Below, one piece after another: positions 25,355 to 33,553 of a DNA stretch of 64,000 bases (the first letter of the stretch is position 1; each line of letters begins with the position of its first letter). Made by a program: the position numbers and the translations under genes. A model generated the notes under the pieces. That model saw only the letters and a program-made list of their open reading frames with translations, made no database searches and was not told where the DNA came from. Source of the stretch: an uncultured Burkholderiales bacterium (GTDB taxonomy: Bacteria; Pseudomonadota; Gammaproteobacteria; Burkholderiales; Burkholderiaceae_C); contig CALMYH010000006.1 in NCBI GenBank assembly GCA_937873395.1, positions 1-64,000 of the forward strand, in the 5' to 3' direction.

Positions 25355-26772
25355 GCGCCCTGCACAATTACCAGCAGCTGGTCGACGAGCTGGACGCCGA
25401 AGACGGCATTTCCCCCTGGCCGCCCCTGCAGCCGATTGAAGACGCAAACACGAAGGCCGAGCGGTTTCCTCATGATGCCCTGGGCAAGGTACTGGGCGCC
25501 GCATCAAGGGCCATTGCAGAGGATGTTCAGGCGCCTGACTCCGTGGCCGGCGGCTCCGTGCTGTCTGCTGCCGCGCTGGCCGTTAGCCAATTCGCCGACA
25601 TAGCCATGCCGCACGGTCAACGTGCGCCACTGAGCTTGTACGTTCTGACTGGCGCCGCATCCGGTGAACGCAAATCGGCAACGGACTCGGTGGCCTGTTA
25701 TGAGATCGAGGAGTTTCGCAAAAACCAGGCACGCAGCCACGCGGAGGCCGTGCAGCGGTGGGAGGCGGAAAACGCAGAGCGCAAGAAGAGTGAAAAACCA
25801 CCCCCCCAGCCCGCTGCTCAGGCCCTGACCACGAGCAACGCAACGATCGAGGGCATCACCAAGCTGCTGAAGCAACAGAGCGCTGTCGGCGTGTTTTCGT
25901 CCGAAGGTGGCGAAATGCTGGGAGGGCACAGCCTGCGCGAAGACAGGCGCGTATCTGGCCTCTCCTTCTACCTGAAGGCATGGGGCGCCGAACGACTGGA
26001 CTCCCTGCGCGGAGGTGAAGGTCTCACCGTTCTGCTGGGCCGGCGTGTTTCGCTTCACGTACTGGTGCAGCCGGTGATTCTGGGTCCACTGCTGGCGGAT
26101 CCCATAGCGCAAGGCCAGGGCCTGCTGGCCCGATGCCTGATCGCACAGCCGGACACGCTGGCAGGTACACGCCTGTTCAGGGCCTGCAACCCGCTGCAAA
26201 ACCCGGCCGTGGTTGCGTTCAATGAGCGGGTGCGAAAGCTCCTCAATCGTGTACCCCGCACCTGGGACAAGGGCGACGGGTTCGAACTCAAGCCGGCCAC
26301 CTTGCGTCTGAATACGCAAGCCACCGCCGCATGGGTCGAGTTCTACAACCAGGTCGAGCTGGCACAAGCGCCAGGGAGTGAGCTGTCGGACGCCCGCCCG
26401 TTCGCATCCAAGGCTGCCGAGCACGCGGCCCGGATTGCCGGCGTGCGAGCCATGTTTGAGGGTTCCGATCAGGTCGATGTTGATCAGATGATCGGGGGCA
26501 TCGAACTGGCATCGTTCTACATGGCCGAGCACTTGAGGTTGACCGGCGCCGGACAAGCCGCCCGGCGTAACGCCCAGCTGAAAGCCCTGCTGGACTGGAT
26601 GCAGAAGTCCGGAGCAATGAACACCGCGACCGTCCTGCAGAAGTCACCGAGGGCGATCCGCAAACTCAAGGCCAAGGCCATACACGGACTACTGGCCGAG
26701 CTGGAGCAACGCGGATACATCCGCCCCCTGGCTGGTGGCCTGCTGTGGGAGGTGCGCGATGTGGAAACCTGA
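25351..26772 (+). CDS. DUF3987 protein, probable replication ATPase/helicase
   Basis: 473 residues of the DUF3987 family, found in phage satellites and integrative elements beside primase zinc fingers. A P-loop-like motif LTGAASGERKSATDS is near residues 97-111, and GVFSSEGGEMLGG and LLGRRVSLHVLVQPVILGPL follow. A C-terminal winged-helix-like end (RAIRKLKAKAIHGLLAELEQ) is seen. The frame is open upstream from 25240, but ATG 25351 overlaps the preceding stop and fits the family. Confidence 0.78.
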   Translation: MSALHNYQQLVDELDAEDGISPWPPLQPIEDANTKAERFPHDALGKVLGAASRAIAEDVQAPDSVAGGSVLSAAALAVSQFADIAMPHGQRAPLSLYVLTGAASGERKSATDSVACYEIEEFRKNQARSHAEAVQRWEAENAERKKSEKPPPQPAAQALTTSNATIEGITKLLKQQSAVGVFSSEGGEMLGGHSLREDRRVSGLSFYLKAWGAERLDSLRGGEGLTVLLGRRVSLHVLVQPVILGPLLADPIAQGQGLLARCLIAQPDTLAGTRLFRACNPLQNPAVVAFNERVRKLLNRVPRTWDKGDGFELKPATLRLNTQATAAWVEFYNQVELAQAPGSELSDARPFASKAAEHAARIAGVRAMFEGSDQVDVDQMIGGIELASFYMAEHLRLTGAGQAARRNAQLKALLDWMQKSGAMNTATVLQKSPRAIRKLKAKAIHGLLAELEQRGYIRPLAGGLLWEVRDVET

Positions 26773-27232
26773 TCTCCAAGCTATCCGCGAAGCTGCACGC
26801 GGTGACTGGCTAATGGCTAAAACGGCAAAATTGGCTAATCCGGCCAAGCCAAAGGATGACGGGCCAGAGAAATTAGCCGATTTAGCCAAATTAGCCGTTC
26901 GCCACCATCCAGCGGTGAATCCAGACCTGCTGGAGCTACCCCCTGATCTGCGTCGCCTACTGGGGCTTCTGGATCACGTAGGTGGTTTGGACCTCAAGGG
27001 GATAGCCGTGGCAATGGGCGAACCTCTATCGAATGTGATCCGCTGGACAGAACAGGCAAAGCGGCGGCGCCTCGTAACGCGTTCGGGTCAGTGGTGGAAT
27101 CTGACCAGGCAAGCCTACCAACTGAGCGTTGAAAGGCTCGAACCAACCAGCAGTACCTCTGACCCTGAAGAACAGGAGGAAGCAGACCTGGTTCCGGCGA
27201 ATCTGGCAGATAGCGCTAAAAAACCCTTATAG
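26759..27232 (+). CDS. Probable winged-helix protein of the replication module
   Basis: 157 residues, not assigned to a named family. The central part LLDHVGGLDLKGIAVAMGEP and TEQAKRRRLVTRSGQWWNLT reads as a winged helix. The N terminus has Leu-Ala repeats (AKLANPAK, KLADLAKLAV) encoded by TGGCTAA and TTAGCC repeats. The C terminus is acidic. The ATG at 26759 overlaps the DUF3987 stop; an earlier GTG at 26735 is less likely. It could bind the repeat array within its own gene. Confidence 0.55.
   Translation: MWKPDLQAIREAARGDWLMAKTAKLANPAKPKDDGPEKLADLAKLAVRHHPAVNPDLLELPPDLRRLLGLLDHVGGLDLKGIAVAMGEPLSNVIRWTEQAKRRRLVTRSGQWWNLTRQAYQLSVERLEPTSSTSDPEEQEEADLVPANLADSAKKPL
26807..26896. repeat. TGGCTAA / TTAGCC repeat array
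   Basis: TGGCTAA occurs at 26807-26813, 26814-26820 and 26832-26838. The opposite orientation TTAGCC occurs at 26873-26878, 26882-26887 and 26891-26896. Three direct and three inverted copies within 90 bases at the end of a replication gene cluster look like iterons, though they are also coding. Confidence 0.45.
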
Positions 27233-27277
27233 GGTTCGCAGAAAAAGCCACCAACTCGCAGACTCGCGCTGGTCAAC

Positions 27278-27382
27278 GTGTGACGGCACCGCGACAATGC
27301 GACCCGAGCCCTCAAGCTCATGCGTTCACCCCGAAAGGGACCAGTGCCGTCACACTGGGAGCGCATGGCCTTGAGGGCTTTT
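27278..27382 (+). repeat. Interleaved inverted repeats with pseudoknot order
   Basis: Arm A, GTGTGACGGCAC (27278-27289), is perfectly complementary to 27344-27355. Arm B (27307-27324, starting AGCCCTCAAG) pairs with 27362-27379 at 16 of 18 positions. The order A-B-A'-B' is that of a pseudoknot. The B' arm ends in TTTT, so the second stem could also terminate transcription. A small CCC-GAAA-GGG hairpin lies inside the B loop. Confidence 0.6.
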
Positions 27383-27839
27383 GCGTTTCACGGTCAGGGC
27401 GCCAATTGACGCAGATGATGGGCTTGCATGGGCCGCACCCAGAAAACACCGGCACTGGTACACCCCCAGATAAAAGCCGTCCAGCCTGTCTGCGAGGGAC
27501 TGGTGTAGGCGAAGGGCGTCAAGTGGTGAGACAAGCGCCCCACCGAAGCAATCGCAGCGTCAAGCGTGTGCTGAGTACGGTAGCCCAGAAGCAGGCCCGT
27601 ACTGGGCAAGGGTAGATACCTTGGCTATCACCCTTGGGGTAAATGCGCCTGAACCCGGCATAGGGTTAGATGCCACCGGCAAGACTTGGGACAGTGGGGG
27701 GCATGGACAGAAACTGACGAGGCAGCCGCCGCGACGAACAGCCTTAAGCAACCGTCCAGATCATCGAGTCGGCAGGCTGGTACTCGGTATGGGGCTGGGC
27801 CGATTGCCCCGGATCGGACACATGGGAGCATCGGAAACA

Positions 27840-27861
27840 GGTCGTGCAACATTGCACGACC
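27840..27861. promoter_or_regulatory. Perfect 22-base palindrome, candidate operator
   Basis: GGTCGTGCAA (27840-27849) and TTGCACGACC (27852-27861) are perfect complements separated by two bases. It lies 84 bases before the DUF5681 gene. The symmetry suits a dimeric DNA-binding protein; a transcript would form a hairpin with too short a loop, so a DNA site is more likely. Confidence 0.55.
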
Positions 27862-27945
27862 ACCAAGAGAGGCCACCCGCAGCCGTTCGAAAACTTGTGA
27901 GCTGAGCCAGCGCCTGAACAACTGAAAAAGCAGGAAACATTCAAG

Positions 27946-28374
27946 ATGAGCGAACCCAAGAAGCGTGCCGGGCGGTGGAAGCCCGGTGAGAGTGGGAACC
28001 CGGCCGGCAAGCCCAAAGGCACTGGGGAAGTGGCAAAGCTGCGCGCCGCCATCGCTGAAAAGGTGCCCGCCATCCTGGAGAGCTTGCTTGACCGTGCGCT
28101 GTCCGGTGATGTGGGCGCGGCCCGGCTGCTGCTGGAGCGCACCATCCCGCCTCTGAAGGCCATAGAGCCGCCACAACCGCTGACGCTGCCAGATGGGTCG
28201 CTGACTGAACAAGGCCGAGCTGTGTTGGCTTCTGTGGCTGCTGGTGATCTGGCACCTGGACAAGGAGCTGCACTGGTGGGCGCCATCGGAGCGCTCGCAC
28301 GTGTGGCTGAAGTGGATGAGCTTGAACGGCGAATCGCTGTTTTGGAAGGAGACCGGCATGGTCAGAAGCCTTGA
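27946..28374 (+). CDS. DUF5681 protein (small-terminase-like)
   Basis: 142 residues. The N terminus WKPGESGNPAGKPKGTGEV is the DUF5681 signature, seen in prophage and satellite proteins, often in the position of a small terminase. A helical part and a Leu/Ala-rich C-terminal coiled region (AEVDELERRIAVLEGD) follow. No large terminase or capsid gene is present, so it may redirect a helper phage's packaging or have another role. The next gene starts inside its 3' end. Confidence 0.7.
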   Translation: MSEPKKRAGRWKPGESGNPAGKPKGTGEVAKLRAAIAEKVPAILESLLDRALSGDVGAARLLLERTIPPLKAIEPPQPLTLPDGSLTEQGRAVLASVAAGDLAPGQGAALVGAIGALARVAEVDELERRIAVLEGDRHGQKP

Positions 28375-28588
28375 AGATCGGGTCATGAAGCTGGAGCACC
28401 ACCAGACCCAGAAACGAGCGTTGACCGATGCAGAGCGAGCCATTCGGCTGCACAGAATGTTGCTGGAGGGCTGGATTCCGCCCGACTGGCTGCAGCGCCG
28501 GATTCCTTCCCTGCAGCGGCAGTGTCCGCCTAATAGGCCATTGCAGGGTGATGATGACGCCAACGCTGGTCAGCAGGGGGACGCATGA
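28358..28588 (+). CDS. Small unknown protein
   Basis: 76 residues, starting MVRSLEDRVMKLEHHQTQKR. A helical N terminus, probably coiled coil, is followed by a polar tail. ATG 28358 has AAGGAGA seven bases upstream and overlaps the DUF5681 gene by 17 bases. Its stop overlaps the next ATG (28585-28588). No function is recognised; it is part of the same small operon. Confidence 0.55.
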   Translation: MVRSLEDRVMKLEHHQTQKRALTDAERAIRLHRMLLEGWIPPDWLQRRIPSLQRQCPPNRPLQGDDDANAGQQGDA

Positions 28589-28827
28589 AATCACGTTCCC
28601 AACGGGTGGCCGCCATGGAGCAAATGAAACCCAATTTGCAGACCATGACGGATGAACAGCTTCGCAGCTATGCACGATCGAAACATCCGGGGTCGCACGA
28701 CCAGATCGCCGCGGTGGTCAAGCTGGTGTGTCGACGAGGCAGCGCGCTACCTGTTGTGCCGATCGACCCGGACAAAGCAAGAGTAGCTGGAACCTTCAGG
28801 AGACCGATCAACCACCCGTCAGCGTGA
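28585..28827 (+). CDS. Small unknown protein
   Basis: 80 residues: NLQTMTDEQLRSYARSKHPG, then HDQIAAVVKLVCRRGSALPV. It is compact and probably helical, without a recognised family. It is coupled by ATGA overlap to the preceding small gene and is the last gene of the satellite-like block. After it, about 125 bases hold nothing recognisable. Confidence 0.5.
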   Translation: MKSRSQRVAAMEQMKPNLQTMTDEQLRSYARSKHPGSHDQIAAVVKLVCRRGSALPVVPIDPDKARVAGTFRRPINHPSA

Positions 28828-28954
28828 CCGCGAAATCCACGCTGATTTTCGACCTTCAACCTCGGCAGGGTCGGATGGTCGAGGGCATACTGATGAAGTG
28901 ATGCAAAAGGCCTTTTTCATCGAAGGCTCTCATCATCACAGCTGGTAAACGAGC

Positions 28955-29731
28955 ATGCTCCCCCGCATCCGCCTCTGCACATGGAACATCGACCGCTCTG
29001 GCGTGCGGTCCCGGTGGCGATCGGGTCCGCAGTCCGCCTGGTTGACCTTGCAGCAGGCCGATGTCACCGTCCTCACAGAAGTGCACGGGGCCTTCGAGGT
29101 CGAGGGCCGATGCGCTGTGGCCCTCAGCGCCAACGGGCAACCGCCCTACGCCAGCTGGGAGCACGCCGTAGGCATCTGGTCGCGCTACCCCGTCATCGAG
29201 CACATCCCTGTTGGTGACCCCTCGCTGGCCTGCTGCGTGACTTTGCAGACCCCTGTGGGCCCGGTGGTGGTGTACGCGACGATCCTGCCGTACCGAAATG
29301 CGGGGCAGCACGATGGACGATCCGCCTGGGAGATTCACCGACTCAGCGTGAAGCAGCAAATATCGGACTGGACAGCGATCCGACAGGCCAGGCCCGACGA
29401 TCATGTGGTGGTGGCCGGCGACTTCAACATGACCATGGAACCCAGCAATACCTATGTTGATCGTTCATCGCGGCAACGCTTGCTGCAGGCGTGTGAAGGC
29501 TTGAGCATGCGCTGCCTAACCGCTTATGACACTCGCTCAGAGATCGGCCGATCCAACATTGATCACATTCTGGCGAGCAGAGCCCTTTGGCTCGTTGGTG
29601 CGCCTGAGTTTCCTCACCCAGCCCACAAGCTGGCAGGCGCAGATCGACTGCTCAGTGATCACAATGCGGTGATCGTCACCTTTGAAGGCCAGGCGACCCA
29701 GTTCGTCTGGTCTTCGACGGCGGTCGCCTGA
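28955..29731 (+). CDS. Endonuclease/exonuclease/phosphatase-fold protein
   Basis: 258 residues of the EEP superfamily. CTWNIDRSG at the start, the metal-site residues VVAGDFNMTM, and RLLSDHNAVIV at the end give the usual catalytic set. EEP proteins cut phosphodiesters in nucleic acids or other substrates in a metal-dependent way. No signal peptide is seen, so it is cytoplasmic. It stands alone, convergent with the WYL regulator gene. The substrate cannot be inferred. Confidence 0.8.
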   Translation: MLPRIRLCTWNIDRSGVRSRWRSGPQSAWLTLQQADVTVLTEVHGAFEVEGRCAVALSANGQPPYASWEHAVGIWSRYPVIEHIPVGDPSLACCVTLQTPVGPVVVYATILPYRNAGQHDGRSAWEIHRLSVKQQISDWTAIRQARPDDHVVVAGDFNMTMEPSNTYVDRSSRQRLLQACEGLSMRCLTAYDTRSEIGRSNIDHILASRALWLVGAPEFPHPAHKLAGADRLLSDHNAVIVTFEGQATQFVWSSTAVA

Positions 29732-29797
29732 AGATCGGTACTGGCCGCTACCAAGCGCGCTGGGCCGAGGGCGATGGGTAGATAGAAACTGCTCCAT

Positions 29798-30775
29798 TCA
29801 CCCCAGATACCGCTCCACCGCCTTCATCACCGCCGCCTGCACCATGCGCCTGAGCTGCGGGGGCTGCAGCACCTCGACATCGGCCCCGAACCGCAGGATG
29901 TCTCCCACCAGTTCACGTTCGTCCGCGTAGGGCACCTCCAGCACGAAGGAGCCGTCCGGCTCGATGTAGCTGCGCTGCTGGGCATGCCAGACCTCACGGC
30001 TGACCCATCGGGCTCGGTGCGGCGAGAAGCGCATGCGGGCCCACGCCTTGGGGCTGCCCCGGAAAATACCGTAGCTCGACTCCATGGAGGCCTGCAGTTC
30101 TGTCTCGGGCACGCGCAAGGCGGGCTCATCCAGTCTGCGGCAGTCGCTGATGGCGTCCACCGAGAAGCTGCGCAGTGCTTCGCGCTGGTGGCACCAGGCA
30201 TCCAGATACCAGTTGTCCCGGTAGTGCACCAGGCGCTGGGGCGAGACGTAGCGTTCGCTGCGCTCCCCGTTCTGCCGGTTGTAGTGCGAGAACCGCAGGC
30301 GATTCTGTTGCAGCGTGGCACTGGCAATGACCTGGAAGGCGTCCAGCTTGAGGCGGCGCTTGCCCGCCGGCGACACCTTCACCCGTGACTGGACCGCTTC
30401 CGCCGATTGGCCGGCGGACGCCAGCAGCTTGTTGAGCTTGTCCATCAGCGGCTTGAGGCGGGGGCCGAGCAGGCCAGGCTCCAGCGAGCTGAGCAGTTGC
30501 TGCGCGGTCAGCAGCGCGTAGGCCTCCTCCGGGCTGAACCACAGGCCGGGCAGTTGGGCCACCTGCGTGCCCTGCCCCAGCTGGGACGGATCCAGCAGGT
30601 AGCCGCCAATGTCGCGGTCGTAGACGATGGGCGTGTCGAAACGGTCGCGCAACGCCTCGATGTCCCGCTTGGCGGTGGCGCGCGAAACCTCCAGCTCGGA
30701 CATGATGTCCTGCAGGCTGATCCCCGGACGCGACTGGATCAGCGCGTTGAGCCTGTAAAGCCTGTCACTCGGCAT
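29798..30775 (-). CDS. WYL-domain transcriptional regulator (YafY type)
   Basis: 325 residues. An N-terminal DeoR-like winged helix (SRPGISLQDIMSELEVSRAT) is followed by a WYL domain with RFSHYNRQNGER and YVSPQRLVHYRDNWYLDAWC, and a WCX-type C-terminal part. WYL regulators sense nucleic acid or nucleotide ligands and often repress defence genes. It is divergent from the NERD-helicase gene with about 170 bases between, so it is a candidate regulator of that gene. Confidence 0.9.
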   Translation of the reverse strand: MPSDRLYRLNALIQSRPGISLQDIMSELEVSRATAKRDIEALRDRFDTPIVYDRDIGGYLLDPSQLGQGTQVAQLPGLWFSPEEAYALLTAQQLLSSLEPGLLGPRLKPLMDKLNKLLASAGQSAEAVQSRVKVSPAGKRRLKLDAFQVIASATLQQNRLRFSHYNRQNGERSERYVSPQRLVHYRDNWYLDAWCHQREALRSFSVDAISDCRRLDEPALRVPETELQASMESSYGIFRGSPKAWARMRFSPHRARWVSREVWHAQQRSYIEPDGSFVLEVPYADERELVGDILRFGADVEVLQPPQLRRMVQAAVMKAVERYLG

Positions 30776-30942
30776 GAAAACCCCCTTGCGCAGACATGCC
30801 CCGGTGGCTCTTCTGCTTCCGGTCCCCGTGGAGGATCGGGCATGTCGGCTGACGGAATCGATGGATGGATGTATTTTTTATCATTCGCTCATTGTTGCCG
30901 GCACCCGCATCGCCGAATGCCTATGCCGATCCGGGTAAGGTA

Positions 30943-32694
30943 ATGGCATTGCATCCAGTGGCGCAGGCTCATCCTGTGAGCCCGCCACAAGCCCTGCGCC
31001 CATCCATGACACGACTGCACCCATCCGTTCCCCGAAACAGCGCCTCATGGACGCTGGGCCACTGGCTGGAGCGCGACGTCTTGCTGGAGCTGGACCGTCG
31101 TCTGCCTGACGGCTTCGAGTTGTACCACTCGGTGGACTTCTCGCTGGTGGACGAGCAGCAACGCTATGGCGAGGTCGATCTGGTCGTTCTCTCGCCCACC
31201 GGCCACCTGCTGCTGGTGGAGATCAAGTCCGGCCAGGTACTCATGGACGAGCACCGCATGGAGAAGACCTACGCGGGGGGCCGCACCGTCGATGTCGTCC
31301 AGCAGACGAGCCTGCAACGCAACGGCCTGCGACACAGCCTGGACCAAAGCCGGCTGCAGGCGGTCAAGCTCGCTCACCTGCTGGTGCTGCCCGATCAGCA
31401 GGTGGACGCCGGCACGGTGGGCTATCCGCGCGAGCGCATCGTCGCTGCCGACGAGATGGACCAGCTGGCCCAGCGCGTACTGGAGGCCATGCCCTCACAT
31501 GGCGATGCGCTGGACGTCATCGACCAGACCCGGGCCTTTCTGTGCAACCGGTTCCGGGTGGCGCCAGACCCGAGCTTTCACATGGGCATGGTGGCCGAAG
31601 GCAGCCGCCGGCTGGCCGACGGACTGGCCATCTGGGTACCCCGCATCCATGTGCCCAACGGCCTGCTGGTGGTGGAAAGCACCGCCGGGTCGGGCAAGAC
31701 CCAGCTCGCGCTGGCGCTGCTGCAGGAAGCCCACGAACGCGGCCAGCGCGCTGCCTACTTCTGCTTCAACCGCCCCCTGGCCGATCATGTGGCCCACCTG
31801 GCACCCCCGCGCTCGCAGGTCAGCAACTTCCATGAGCTGTGCATCGAGACGATGAGGCGCCAGGGCCAGGAGCCCGACTTCAATGACCCGCAGGTGTTCA
31901 ACCATGCCGCACTCGCCCTGAGGACCGCGCTCGAGTCGGCCGAGCCGAGGCTCGATCTGCTCGTGATCGACGAGTCGCAGGACTTCGAGCCGGCGTGGGT
32001 AGAGACCCTGAGCCTAATGGCCAAGCCCGAAGCCCGTGTGTTCCTCATGGGCGACCCGGCGCAGGCCCTGTACCAGCGCGAGGAGTTTGGCCTGCCCGAG
32101 GCCACGGTGGTGCGGTGCGACGACAACTTCCGCACGCCGCAGCGGGTGGTGGATGTCATCAACCTGCTGCAGCTCACGCCACGACAGATCCAGCCCCGCT
32201 CACCCTGGGCAGGAGACATCCCCGAATTCCTGGTCTGGAAAGCCGGGGATGAACACGGCCTGGGCGCCACCGGGCAGGCGGTTGACCGCCTGTTGAAGGA
32301 AGGCATCGCACCGGCCGACATGGTGTTGCTGAGCTGGCGCGGGCTGCGGCACAGCGCCCTTCTGCATCAGGACAGGATCGCCGGCCACGCCCTTCGACGC
32401 TTCACCGGCCGGTTTGACCCGGCGGGCAACGCCCAGTGGACCGAAGGCACCTTGCTGGCCGAAACCGTCATGCGCTTCAAGGGCCAGTCCGCGCCCGTGG
32501 TCGTCCTTTGTGAAGTGGACTTCGACTCCATGGACGACGCCAGAAGCCGGCTGTTCGTCGGCCTGACGCGCGCCAACTGGCGCGTGGTGATCGTGCTCAG
32601 CCCCAGGGCCCACGCCGTGCTGGAACGGGAACTCTCCGGCGCTGAGCAGGTGGCCGGTTCAGGGCCGGCTGGCAACGCCGAACAAGGCGTCTGA
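30943..32694 (+). CDS. NERD-domain nuclease fused to UvrD-like helicase
   Basis: 583 residues from ATG 30943. The N-terminal part is a NERD domain (nuclease-related): GEVDLVVLSPTGHLLLVEIK matches the PD-(D/E)xK core. The C-terminal two-thirds is an SF1 helicase with ESTAGSGKTQLALALL (Lys near 252), LLVIDESQDFEP, VFLMGDPAQALYQ and LFVGLTRANWRVV. This nuclease-helicase layout occurs in defence islands. The start is uncertain: the frame is open from 30865, and ATG 31006 is also possible. Its 3' end overlaps the convergent lipoprotein gene by 36 bases. Confidence 0.85.
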   Translation: MALHPVAQAHPVSPPQALRPSMTRLHPSVPRNSASWTLGHWLERDVLLELDRRLPDGFELYHSVDFSLVDEQQRYGEVDLVVLSPTGHLLLVEIKSGQVLMDEHRMEKTYAGGRTVDVVQQTSLQRNGLRHSLDQSRLQAVKLAHLLVLPDQQVDAGTVGYPRERIVAADEMDQLAQRVLEAMPSHGDALDVIDQTRAFLCNRFRVAPDPSFHMGMVAEGSRRLADGLAIWVPRIHVPNGLLVVESTAGSGKTQLALALLQEAHERGQRAAYFCFNRPLADHVAHLAPPRSQVSNFHELCIETMRRQGQEPDFNDPQVFNHAALALRTALESAEPRLDLLVIDESQDFEPAWVETLSLMAKPEARVFLMGDPAQALYQREEFGLPEATVVRCDDNFRTPQRVVDVINLLQLTPRQIQPRSPWAGDIPEFLVWKAGDEHGLGATGQAVDRLLKEGIAPADMVLLSWRGLRHSALLHQDRIAGHALRRFTGRFDPAGNAQWTEGTLLAETVMRFKGQSAPVVVLCEVDFDSMDDARSRLFVGLTRANWRVVIVLSPRAHAVLERELSGAEQVAGSGPAGNAEQGV

Positions 32695-33414
32695 CCGGTC
32701 GGCGGTCACGGCCGCGAAGGCCAGGGCGTTGCGATCGACGCCGGTCAGCCCTGCAATCCCCTGAACGTTGATGGCCTGGCCGCAGGTGGCCGCATCGAGG
32801 GCAGCGGTGAGGTCGAAGACGGCTGTTGAGCCTCGCGGGCTCAGCTGGCCGGACACCCGGCAGCCGGTGTCGGACACCGCGGCGAGCGCGCCCGTGGTAC
32901 TGATGGTCAGTGAGGCCAGCGACACCCCCGCCAGGGAGCCCACCGTCCCGCTGTAGGCTCCTGCCAGTTCGAGCAGAGTGACCGGGTCACCATAGCTGCT
33001 GTCGTAGGACAGTGCGTAGCTCACGGAGGCCAAGATCGGCGCGGCGTAGGTGGCCGTTCCGACCAGGCTGGACTGCGAGCTGACCGTGGCGCTCAGCGAG
33101 AAGCCGTAGGGCACCCCCATCCCGAAGCCGTAGTCGCGGCCGTTGCCGGACACCAGGTTGTTGCCACTGCTGCTGGCCGTTCCCTGGATCAGGCCATAAG
33201 TGCCCGTGGCATCACCATACACGCCGTAGTACGTGCCATCACCCAGCACCACCAGCAGGACCCGGTCGGCATCGGTGTCGCCACCGACGCTGCCGACCCA
33301 GATGCCCTCTGCCGACACGGCCGTGGCATCGTCACTCCCACCACCGCAGGCCACCAGAAAGGTGGCTGCCGCCACGGCCAGCGCGCCGCGGGCCACCATG
33401 CGAATGTTTTTCAT
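32659..33414 (-). CDS. Predicted lipoprotein of unknown function
   Basis: 251 residues. The signal peptide MKNIRMVARGALAVAAATFL ends in a lipobox with VAC|GGG (Cys23), so it is a membrane-anchored lipoprotein. The mature part is rich in Gly, Ser, Ala and Tyr and poor in charge, suggesting beta structure (EGIWVGSVGGDTDADRVLLV). No family is recognised. Its 3' end overlaps the NERD-helicase gene by 36 bases in convergent arrangement. Confidence 0.75.
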   Translation of the reverse strand: MKNIRMVARGALAVAAATFLVACGGGSDDATAVSAEGIWVGSVGGDTDADRVLLVVLGDGTYYGVYGDATGTYGLIQGTASSSGNNLVSGNGRDYGFGMGVPYGFSLSATVSSQSSLVGTATYAAPILASVSYALSYDSSYGDPVTLLELAGAYSGTVGSLAGVSLASLTISTTGALAAVSDTGCRVSGQLSPRGSTAVFDLTAALDAATCGQAINVQGIAGLTGVDRNALAFAAVTADRSDALFGVASRP

Positions 33415-33553
33415 CGTTTGCTCCGTTTGAAGGGGTTGCGCATGACCCGAGAGATCTCCCTTGGTCGGCGTGCAGCATGTGAACCTGATGGCTCAAAATC
33501 TGAGTCACTGGCTCGGCATACTGGCGAACCCGAAGCCACCCTTCCCTGCCCCC

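Larger units (their letters stand above)
27233..27945. other. Non-coding stretch with structured repeats
   Basis: No convincing gene is seen in these 713 bases; the open frames lack recognisable protein character. The interval contains an interleaved pair of inverted repeats (27278-27379) and a perfect 22-base palindrome (27840-27861), both annotated separately. Position between the replication genes and the DUF5681 gene suggests an origin, a packaging site or a structured RNA. Confidence 0.6.

Noticed and set aside
27621..27905. 94-codon plus frame in the gene-free interval
   Set aside because: It runs through the 22-base palindrome, has no ribosome site and a composition unlike proteins of the element.
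28828..28954. Right attachment site of a short 8-kb element just after the last satellite-like gene
   Set aside because: No sequence matching the tRNA remnant at 20,797-20,845 is present there.
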